From: GWA1-40-21 sp038078215
GTDB taxonomy: Bacteria > Patescibacteriota > Minisyncoccia > Phycocordibacterales > GWA1-40-21
NCBI GenBank assembly: GCA_038078215.1
Contig: JBBUED010000026.1
Span: 1-19,034 of the forward strand
DNA length: 19,034 nt
Direction of reading: 5' to 3'
Positions 1 to 5,969 of the stretch are shown piece by piece. The position numbers and the translations under genes were made by a program. The notes under the pieces are model-generated. The model searched no databases, was not told the origin of the DNA, and saw nothing but the letters and a program-made list of their open reading frames with translations. Numbering within the stretch: position 1 is the first letter of the stretch; each line of letters opens with the position of its first letter.

Positions 1-349
1 ACTTGCCGTCAAAAACTCCTCCGAGTATCGCCAGATTTTCTTTGTGCTTCTTTTGGAATTCAAAGATTTCTCTGGCCGGAGCGATGAGGTCTTTTCCGTA
101 AGCGAACCCGACTTCTCCCGCGAGGGTTGGTTGAGCACCTTCTATCTTGGCTTCGTCGAGCGCCCTCTTCGTCAGCGACTTCTTCGCCACTAAATATCCG
201 ACCCCCTCGCTTCGGAGCTTCCTCCTTATCGGCGTAGCGTCCGCTACTTTCAAACCGTGGAAATTGAAAAAGACGAGCGACTTGGAATCCTTCACGATGT
301 CCGAAATTTTCGCGACTATTTCTTTCTTTTTGTCTTTTGTTATTGGCAT
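1..349 (-). CDS. rplJ: 50S ribosomal protein L10, 5' part (cut by window edge)
   Basis: Reading leftwards from an ATG at 349, the frame is open to the window edge and encodes 116 residues starting MPITKDKKKEIVAKI. It matches the N-terminal part of L10: a basic N-terminal helix, then the strand region SKSLVFFNFHGLKVAD, then ATPIRRKLRSEGVGYLVAKK and TLAGEVGFAYGKD. L10 is the base of the ribosomal stalk: its N-terminal domain binds 23S rRNA and its C-terminal helix (not in the window) carries the L7/L12 dimers. Family knowledge: L10 usually represses its own operon by binding the mRNA leader, and such a leader lies upstream here (449-575). rplL would be expected beyond position 1. There is no clear Shine-Dalgarno site; the start codon sits just after a TAG-heptad repeat. 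The choice of start is supported by the L10 N-terminus. Confidence 0.93.
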   Translation of the reverse strand, partial: MPITKDKKKEIVAKISDIVKDSKSLVFFNFHGLKVADATPIRRKLRSEGVGYLVAKKSLTKRALDEAKIEGAQPTLAGEVGFAYGKDLIAPAREIFEFQKKHKENLAILGGVFDGK

Positions 350-353
350 CTTT

Positions 354-430
354 TTAGGTTGTAGTTTGTAGGTTGTAGGTTTTTAGAAAGATATGAATAT
401 CCCCTAAGAAGCTAAACAGCTACAAGCTAC
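354..430. repeat. TAG-heptad inverted repeat, copy 1
   Basis: The left arm (about 354-386) is made of TAGGTTG-type heptads on the plus strand. The right arm (about 404-430) is made of AAGCTAC/AAGCTAA words, which are TAGCTTN heptads on the minus strand. The two arms can pair imperfectly around a short centre containing GATATGAATATC. The copy lies between the attenuator and the rplJ start codon, so it would be transcribed in the rplJ leader. It belongs to the same family as the repeats at 13611, 14974, 17741 and 18903. Confidence 0.75.
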
Positions 431-448
431 TTCCTGCTATTAGTAAAT

Positions 449-473
449 AAAAAACGACCTTCATAAAAGGGCG
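449..473 (-). terminator. Attenuator-like terminator in the L10 leader
   Basis: On the minus strand the arms CGCCCTT and AAGGTCG pair (six pairs, one mismatch) around a 5-nt loop and are followed by a run of six T. The hairpin lies inside the leader, between the L10-binding core and the rplJ start codon. This is the arrangement expected for transcription attenuation of the L10 operon, as known from Bacillus-type L10 leaders. Confidence 0.6.
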
Positions 474-575
474 CGAGCGGTAATACTTGAAAAGCGTAAG
501 CTTTTTTAATATCTAGTACCTAAGTCGGACTTATGTTGATTTCTCTCAACCGCCAACCGTCTCTGGCCTTTATTT
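449..575 (-). ncRNA. Ribosomal protein L10 leader
   Basis: On the minus strand (569 down to about 512) the leader carries GAGACGGTTGGCGG, a short hairpin (GTTGA/TCAAC), then CATAAGTCCGACTTAGGTAC. These resemble, in order, the conserved GAAGACAGUAGGUG and CUUAAUGUCCUGCCGAGGUG blocks of the L10 leader family as I remember them. The order, spacing and position directly upstream of rplJ fit that family. L10, or L10 with L12, is known to bind such leaders and lower expression of its own operon. The 3' end is a terminator-like hairpin, which suggests control by premature termination. A covariance-model search was not possible here. Confidence 0.72.
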
Positions 576-581
576 TTTATA

Positions 582-609
582 AGTATATTGAAAATCGGGG
601 GGTTGTCAA
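582..609 (-). promoter_or_regulatory. Promoter of the rplJ leader
   Basis: On the minus strand there is a perfect -35 box TTGACA (609-604), a 16-nt spacer and a -10 box TATACT (587-582). The predicted transcript start near 575 is immediately before the conserved L10 leader core. This is the best-matching sigma-70-type promoter in the window. Confidence 0.8.
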
Positions 610-611
610 CA

Positions 612-636
612 TACTTGGAAGCTCAACTTCCAAGTT
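612..636. repeat. ACTTGGAAGY palindrome, copy 1
   Basis: ACTTGGAAGC and ACTTCCAAGT (613-622 and 626-635) form 10-nt arms around a 3-nt loop with one mismatch. The element lies 20 nt downstream of the 52-aa gene and just upstream of the rplJ -35 box. The same palindrome with different loop bases occurs at 5930-5954, so it is a dispersed repeat rather than a one-off hairpin. It may also limit read-through or protect the mRNA 3' end. Confidence 0.7.
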
Positions 637-655
637 GACGGATTGATGAAACATT

Positions 656-814
656 CTACTGTTGTGGCAATGATTTCAAATCTTTGCTGTCGGAAGCCGC
701 GTTTATCGCCGGATTTTCAATTTTATAATAGCCGATAACCACAAGAACGCCGAAGCTGAAAGCTATGATTGCCAAAAATCCGAAGGAAAATTTTAGAAAA
801 TTTCTGTTTATCAT
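656..814 (-). CDS. 52-aa single-pass membrane microprotein
   Basis: ATG at 814 to TAG at 656 encodes 52 residues: MINRNFLKF, a hydrophobic helix at about residues 10-29 (FGFLAIIAFSFGVLVVIGY), then a short polar tail rich in N, S, D and K ending SLPQQ. The positive N-terminus and single helix predict a small anchored protein with its tail outside the membrane. I do not recognise a family. The frame has its own promoter (830-857) with the -10 box only 15 nt from the ATG, no Shine-Dalgarno site, and a palindrome after the stop. It follows the lamin-tail surface protein gene on the same strand, so it may be an accessory of that envelope cluster. The small size keeps confidence moderate. Confidence 0.55.
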   Translation of the reverse strand: MINRNFLKFSFGFLAIIAFSFGVLVVIGYYKIENPAINAASDSKDLKSLPQQ

Positions 815-829
815 ATTTATTTTAATTAA

Positions 830-857
830 ATTATACGCTATCTTTTTATTATCTCAA
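830..857 (-). promoter_or_regulatory. Promoter of the 52-aa gene
   Basis: On the minus strand the -35 box is TTGAGA (857-852), the spacer 16 nt and the -10 box a perfect TATAAT (835-830). Transcription would start near 822, leaving a leader of about 8 nt before the ATG at 814. The mRNA would therefore be nearly leaderless, which agrees with the missing Shine-Dalgarno site. Confidence 0.65.
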
Positions 858-899
858 TATCATTAGCGAATTTGAATGTTTCGTTTCCAAGTACCACAA

Positions 900-2363
900 T
901 TAATTTCCGGAATAAAATTTTTCTCTGATAAAATTAAGTCCGGAAGACGGCAAACTGAAAAAGCTTTTAAAAAATCCTCCTTGCCGCGAATCGTTGCTTG
1001 AATTTGAAATGATCGCCGCGGTTTGAGTGGAAGATGAAACATCTTTGTTACCGTCTATAATTGCCGTTGTTGTCAAGTTTTTTTCTTTCTTTGTTAATAT
1101 TCTATCCTCTGTCTTTATTGGAATTTTGTTTTCAACAATACCATTCTCAACAGATACTTTATTTGCTTTGGCGATAAAATAACGGATCTTCATAACCACA
1201 GGGTCGTTATCCAAATTTGACGAAATGTTTTGAGAATCTTGCGTTGTTGGCGCGCTGTCTGCCAAAATGCCTAAATTCAGACTTATTTCTTTTCGGGAAG
1301 GATTCAAAAGAGAAACTTTTCCGCCTTGGACCAAGTTCAATTTCACATATTCATCGGGGAACACGATTTTCTTATTCGGTCCGATTATCGTGTCCGGAGG
1401 AAAAACAAATTTGCCGCGGTCGGTTGAGATGATCCAGCCGTTAAGATTAATTTCATGAATTCCTTTATTCCAAATTTCCGCCGAATCGGCGGAAACATTT
1501 GAAATTACGACTGACGGATTCACGACTTTCACGCTTGTTCTAGAAACGGCGGAAAGGTCGGAGAGCGACGTGTTCAGCACGACGATATAATCTCCGGCGA
1601 ATTTATAAGTGTGAGAAACTTTCTTGCCTTCGGCGACGGAACCATCGCCAAAAGACCAGACGAATTTAACGCTCTGCCCGTATGAATCCTTAGGAACCAA
1701 AACTTCCCCGTCAAAAACTATCGGTGCGCCGGAATAAGCGAGACGATCGCGACCGGAGCTTGCCTCAAAGCGCGCGGAGGATTTTGAAGGAGAGCTCAAA
1801 TCTTCCGGACTTGAGTGAGTAGAGATAAAAGACGAAACCCCAGGACTCGGAGTGTCTGAAGAAGCTGATGATGGCTGACTTGAAGAATTTTCGGAAGAAA
1901 CAGATACGCTCCCGTCCGACCCACCGGAAAAACTTGAATCAATCGTGATAATGTAAGGCGAAAGATCTTTAATATTTTCCGCACCAGCTTCATCTTTTAT
2001 TGTTACTTTGATTTTATAACCGCCTTCAGACACGGACACCCCTTTACTCGTTTTTCCATCCCAATCTTTACTGACCGATGAAGTGTATGAATCCGTTTTT
2101 GTAAAATATTTTACAGCCGTAGTTCTACTGCACACATCGTCAGTAACGACGCATAAAGCTATCGTGTTGAATTTCACAGGAATATTCGTATTAATTTCAA
2201 TACTTATCTTGCTGTCCGCGACCGATGGATTGAGTTTAGTGTTTTCTTCTTTTCCGTTTAATTTATAACTCACAACTTCAGGTGCGGCCAAAGCTGATGA
2301 TGAAAAAGAGAGAAAAGTGATTATTAAAGAAGTTAGAAATAATATTTTTATTTTTCTATTCAT
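900..2363 (-). CDS. Secreted surface protein with Ig-like, PKD and lamin-tail-like domains
   Basis: 487 residues. A signal peptide (1-27, ending ALAAP) is followed by an Ig/FlgD-like beta domain (about 28-143, with WDGKTSKG and VSEGGYKIKVTIKDEAG). A Ser-rich linker follows (about 144-203). A PKD domain (about 205-283) carries the typical VWSFGDGS and YKFAGDYIVVL strands. A lamin-tail-like sandwich (about 285-365, INLNGWIIS and FPPDTIIGPNKKIVF) and a polar tail of about 120 residues complete the protein. No C-terminal membrane helix or sortase motif is visible, so it is probably secreted or held non-covalently. It starts 23 nt after the 327-aa gene, probably in one operon. The Ser-rich linker is a plausible target for the upstream glycosyltransferase pair (inference). 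The exact role is unknown; adhesion or cell-surface structure is most likely. Confidence 0.85.
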   Translation of the reverse strand: MNRKIKILFLTSLIITFLSFSSSALAAPEVVSYKLNGKEENTKLNPSVADSKISIEINTNIPVKFNTIALCVVTDDVCSRTTAVKYFTKTDSYTSSVSKDWDGKTSKGVSVSEGGYKIKVTIKDEAGAENIKDLSPYIITIDSSFSGGSDGSVSVSSENSSSQPSSASSDTPSPGVSSFISTHSSPEDLSSPSKSSARFEASSGRDRLAYSGAPIVFDGEVLVPKDSYGQSVKFVWSFGDGSVAEGKKVSHTYKFAGDYIVVLNTSLSDLSAVSRTSVKVVNPSVVISNVSADSAEIWNKGIHEINLNGWIISTDRGKFVFPPDTIIGPNKKIVFPDEYVKLNLVQGGKVSLLNPSRKEISLNLGILADSAPTTQDSQNISSNLDNDPVVMKIRYFIAKANKVSVENGIVENKIPIKTEDRILTKKEKNLTTTAIIDGNKDVSSSTQTAAIISNSSNDSRQGGFFKSFFSLPSSGLNFIREKFYSGN

Positions 2364-2386
2364 ATATTTTTCTATTATCTTTTACT

Positions 2387-3370
2387 TCAGTACCCATAAA
2401 TAAGCTCGTCCACCATTTTCCCCTCGCCGTCATAAAGAGTAATCGCTTCCCTGTCTTTCGCCCAAAGCTCAAAAGGCTGATTCAAAAAGATTCTCCACTT
2501 TTTTTCAAAAAAATTTTCATCCGACAAATGATTTAAAACGCAAGAATTGTAATTGTAATTCTTTTTTATAAATTCCTTGCAAGAATAAGTTAAGTTGCCG
2601 ACATTGTCTACAAAACCTGTAAGCGGTTCTTTGTCTTTGTAGATCACATCTTTGAATTCCGGAGTGTGGCAAGAGTTCATCTGTCTTATGAATTTATAGC
2701 AAGTATCGTCCAAAGAAGCGACTCCGTCTTCGCTTTCCGGAGAAGGGCAATTCGTATCGAGAGACGGCGTAAAATCATAGTCCTTCAAATTTTCAATATA
2801 GCCAGCGCAGATATTTTCTTTAAAGTTTGTTTTTATTTCAAAAGGTATGCCGTTCGCCACTTTGCCAGTCGTTATTATTACCCTGCTTCCCGGCTCAAGA
2901 ATGATATCTTCTTGAGGATTCACGCCCTTTGGAATAAAAATTGAAGTTCCTTTTGAGATAATGACTTTATCAGACACTCCTCTAACCTGCCTATCGTTGC
3001 CGGTTATGGGAAATAACTTTCTGTCTTTGCCGTTCGCGAGCGACCAACCTGTAATGTTTATCGCTTCTTTATTCCCGCCGTCAGTTTGAAGGGTAATATA
3101 TTCTTGATTGACACGGTCCTCTCCGGACGCGTTGCCTCTTCCTATTTTCACCGCATCTTTCCATCTTGACGCGGCGCTCTCGCCTCCGGAAACGACTTGT
3201 CCGTTTGCCGCAGAAGACGATTTTGAAACTTCGCTCTTCCCCGTCCCCGTTATCTGCCCTCCTATTCCTCCCAATCCGAACTTGCCAATAAGCCAAACTG
3301 CTAAAATTATTATCACAAACCACTTCAAGTCCGACATCGGGTTACCTTTTTTTATTTCATCTTTCGCCAT
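2387..3370 (-). CDS. Membrane-anchored protein with divergent lamin-tail domain and six cysteines
   Basis: 327 residues. A short basic N-terminus precedes one transmembrane helix (about 14-35), followed by a Gly/Ser linker. A beta-rich region at about 85-170 (EYITLQTDGG, INITGWSLANGKDRKLFPI, GSRVIITTGK) resembles the first strands of a lamin-tail domain. A Cys-containing helical insert follows, with Cys at 188, 208, 224, 234, 264 and 277. The end, LYDGEGKMVDELIYGY, looks like the last lamin-tail strands, so the domain seems split by the insert. The even Cys count suggests disulfides outside the membrane (inference). An alternative start at Met12 would retain the helix. The stop is TGA. The gene lies between the GT2 gene (64 nt upstream) and the 487-aa gene (23 nt downstream), probably co-transcribed. 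Confidence 0.82.
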   Translation of the reverse strand: MAKDEIKKGNPMSDLKWFVIIILAVWLIGKFGLGGIGGQITGTGKSEVSKSSSAANGQVVSGGESAASRWKDAVKIGRGNASGEDRVNQEYITLQTDGGNKEAINITGWSLANGKDRKLFPITGNDRQVRGVSDKVIISKGTSIFIPKGVNPQEDIILEPGSRVIITTGKVANGIPFEIKTNFKENICAGYIENLKDYDFTPSLDTNCPSPESEDGVASLDDTCYKFIRQMNSCHTPEFKDVIYKDKEPLTGFVDNVGNLTYSCKEFIKKNYNYNSCVLNHLSDENFFEKKWRIFLNQPFELWAKDREAITLYDGEGKMVDELIYGY

Positions 3371-3434
3371 ATATACATATATAACAGTAATAATATCTTT
3401 TATAACTGACTAATTCAAGAAACGCGCGAGAATC

Positions 3435-4139
3435 TTAATGCTTCTTTCTTAGAGTCCACGGCACTTTTATCGCTTCAATAATAATATTCCGCGACATCTT
3501 TGACTTGCCTTGCCTTCGCTCCGTAAATACAATCGGCATTTCAAAGAAAGACACATTGGGTCCGGACGCCAGACAGCGAAATTTGAATTCAATTTGATAC
3601 GAATAACCGTTCGCCTTTAAGCCCCCAAAGTCGATTTTCTCTAGGATTTTTTTGTCTGTCGCGATAAATCCGGCCGTGAGATCATGAATATTTATTCCGG
3701 TCACAATCCTGGCGTAATAATTTCCAAAACGGCTTAAAAACCTTCTCAAAACAGACCAGTTTTTAACCCCTCCGTCTTTCACGTATCTTGACCCTATGAC
3801 CAAATCATAAGTCTCAGATTTTTTAAATAATTCCGGCAAATATTTCGGGTCATGAGAACCGTCCGCGTCCATCGTCGCCAGCTTTTCAAAATTCTCATTT
3901 TTCAAACAATAGAGAATCGCGTCTTTATAAGCATTGCCCAAACCATCTTTTTTACTCCTGGACATAAGAGCTAAATTTGGAAACGACAGCGACATTTTTT
4001 TAATTTCCTCCCCCGTGCCGTCGGGCGAATTATCATCCACGACAATTACTTTAACATCGGGGCAATAGGAAAATACTCGCGGTATCAGAGCGCGCACATT
4101 TTCCCTTTCGTTATAAGTCGGTATTAAAATAATATTCAT
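3435..4139 (-). CDS. DPM1-like family 2 glycosyltransferase (polyprenyl-phosphate sugar synthase)
   Basis: 234 residues, a complete GT-A fold of the dolichol-phosphate mannosyltransferase type. The N-terminal nucleotide-binding strand is IILIPTYNERENV, followed by VVDDNSPDGT (about 33-42). The metal-binding motif is MDADGSHDP (90-98), with Asp91 and Asp93 as the likely metal ligands. IGSRYVKDGG and the late QGKSKMS (210-216) are also typical. The enzyme transfers a sugar, typically mannose from GDP-mannose, to polyprenyl phosphate at the cytoplasmic face. It lacks the C-terminal membrane or GtrA-like domain that some homologues carry, so it is peripheral. Its ATG overlaps the TGA of the upstream PMT-like gene (ATGA), which implies translational coupling. 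The sugar specificity cannot be read from sequence. Confidence 0.88.
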   Translation of the reverse strand: MNIILIPTYNERENVRALIPRVFSYCPDVKVIVVDDNSPDGTGEEIKKMSLSFPNLALMSRSKKDGLGNAYKDAILYCLKNENFEKLATMDADGSHDPKYLPELFKKSETYDLVIGSRYVKDGGVKNWSVLRRFLSRFGNYYARIVTGINIHDLTAGFIATDKKILEKIDFGGLKANGYSYQIEFKFRCLASGPNVSFFEMPIVFTERRQGKSKMSRNIIIEAIKVPWTLRKKH

Positions 4140-5872
4140 AAGGAATATTTTGATGATATTTTATATATCCTAAAAACATCTTCTCCCGCAAGATTATTTA
4201 TAATGTCGTAAGGAACTTTCAGTGTTTCTAATTTTTCGGCAAAACTCATACTAACGGAAATAATCTCGCTGTTTGCCTTCCTTGTCGTGTCCAAAACATC
4301 TTCTCTTATGGGATAGATGTAATAAACATCTTTCCCGCTGACCTCCTGCAAGTCTTTTATTTTAAGAGCCGGACCATTAAGAGCCAGATAACTTGTTGAT
4401 ATAACCGGCAGGCGATAATAATTCAAGTACTTCTGAAAATACCAATACTGGGCAAACCAATTTATCCTGTCATCGTAAATGATGACATTTCTGCCGATAA
4501 AATCCTCGTTGCTAAAATTTAAATCAGCGAGGCCTCTTGGCGATTGCTTGGCTGGCAATCTGGCTATTAAATTTTCTCTCATATAAGTTTCAAGCTGATT
4601 GAATCCGTAATTTTTCATCCTATATGAGGAATAGGTCACATCTGCCGAACCTATTTTTTTGTAAAACACATTTGTGTTAAAAGCGTAAAATATTTCAAAG
4701 GCCAGTATTAGAACCGCCAATGAAAGATAAGCTGGGGTAATTATTTTTCTGAAACGATTTTCTTTTGCCAGAATATACCAATCATAAAGAGCTAGACCCA
4801 AAGCAACGGAAGCGAGCGGTGTTACTATTGAAACAAATCTCACTCCGGCGCCAAAAAAGGAGAACATCAAGAAAAAGGAAATAATGTTTATTGCCAAATA
4901 CAAATCAAACTTTGTGTTCTTTCTTCGGACGATCTTTATGACTAACCACACTAATGAAAATAAAATAATCAAAGCGAAAGGATATGAGTTGCTAGCAAAA
5001 ATCCCCGATAATGTGGAATTGAAATTCCTCCATAAATTAAAATCGGCTTTTCTTCCCGCTAATGTTATAAAATCATCCGCGCGCATACCGACCATTGAAG
5101 AAAGCGCCGCGTCAAGATGACCCCTGCTCTCGTAGACATTTATATTGTAAATTATAACTGGAGATATTATTGAAATAAAAATAACTGCGGCTAAAATAAT
5201 TTTTATATAGCTTACTTTTTTGAATATTTTTTTATATTCCAATATCGCAAAGACAAAAGGTGGGATCAAGAGAAACAAGGAAGTGTATTTAGACATCAAA
5301 GAGAGAGCGAGGAATCCTGACCACAGGTAAAGATATTTTGATTTGTAATCATTTTGCAAGAAAAGAAAAAGGCAGAAAAAAGAAAGGACGATAAAAATTT
5401 GCTGTATTCCTTCAAGATATCCGGCTAGCGCCGCCCAAACAGCATATGAGTTTATTGATAAGGCTAGCGCCGAGAGGAGAGCCGCTTTTTTAGTGTAGAT
5501 TTTTTTTACAAAATAATATATCAGGAAAGCGGATGCCAAACCGGCTAAAATAAACGGCAGGCGCGCGGCAAGCAAGAAAGGGCCGAAAAAAACGAAAAAA
5601 ATATGTTGGATGAAAAATACCAACGGCGGAGCATCATGAAAAGACAGAAGCGCCCAGCCGGGAGTACTGCCAAACCAATCTATCGGCGTACTCTGTCCTC
5701 CAAGCAGACGATCAAACCAGCCGATTGCTCTAAATGAATTTAGAGCATTATCCGAATAAATATCTCCGTAAAAAATTCCGCCGAACCACAGATATAATAT
5801 AATCAAGCCGAACAGCCCCCCTAAAATATAAGCGATTTTTTTATAAAATGTCATATTCCCAGTTGTTTCCAT
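4136..5872 (-). CDS. PMT/ArnT-like GT-C membrane glycosyltransferase
   Basis: 578 residues with about ten or more hydrophobic helices in the N-terminal two thirds and a soluble C-terminal region from about residue 400. The first extracytoplasmic loop carries acidic residues (GDIYSDNALNSFRAIGW, about 36-52), where GT-C enzymes hold their catalytic Asp. SFHDAPPLVFF (about 77-87) corresponds to the H-x-PP segment of the PMT_2 family. Such enzymes use polyprenyl-phosphate sugars to glycosylate proteins or lipids outside the membrane. The overlap with the DPM1-like gene places donor synthesis and transfer in one unit. Starts at Met1 or Met7 are both possible. The acceptor is unknown; the neighbouring Ser/Thr-rich secreted proteins are candidates (inference). 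Confidence 0.85.
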   Translation of the reverse strand: METTGNMTFYKKIAYILGGLFGLIILYLWFGGIFYGDIYSDNALNSFRAIGWFDRLLGGQSTPIDWFGSTPGWALLSFHDAPPLVFFIQHIFFVFFGPFLLAARLPFILAGLASAFLIYYFVKKIYTKKAALLSALALSINSYAVWAALAGYLEGIQQIFIVLSFFCLFLFLQNDYKSKYLYLWSGFLALSLMSKYTSLFLLIPPFVFAILEYKKIFKKVSYIKIILAAVIFISIISPVIIYNINVYESRGHLDAALSSMVGMRADDFITLAGRKADFNLWRNFNSTLSGIFASNSYPFALIILFSLVWLVIKIVRRKNTKFDLYLAINIISFFLMFSFFGAGVRFVSIVTPLASVALGLALYDWYILAKENRFRKIITPAYLSLAVLILAFEIFYAFNTNVFYKKIGSADVTYSSYRMKNYGFNQLETYMRENLIARLPAKQSPRGLADLNFSNEDFIGRNVIIYDDRINWFAQYWYFQKYLNYYRLPVISTSYLALNGPALKIKDLQEVSGKDVYYIYPIREDVLDTTRKANSEIISVSMSFAEKLETLKVPYDIINNLAGEDVFRIYKISSKYSL

Positions 5873-5929
5873 AAAAAATAAATCATTGCGATATTATTTA
5901 ATATGTTACCATGAATTGTAATGCCGAAA

Positions 5930-5954
5930 AACTTGGAAGTTGGACTTCCAAGTT
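5930..5954. repeat. ACTTGGAAGY palindrome, copy 2
   Basis: ACTTGGAAGT and ACTTCCAAGT (5931-5940 and 5944-5953) are perfect 10-nt arms around TGG; the stem extends by one A-T pair at each end. It lies 16 nt downstream of the stop codon of the 967-aa gene and before the PMT-like gene. The sequence is nearly identical to the copy at 612-636, and the position just after a stop codon is also the same. Confidence 0.75.
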
Positions 5955-5969
5955 GATTGTTCGCTGAAT

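Noticed and set aside
147..371. Plus-strand frame of 74 codons
   Set aside because: It is antisense to rplJ, whose protein is clearly recognisable on the other strand.
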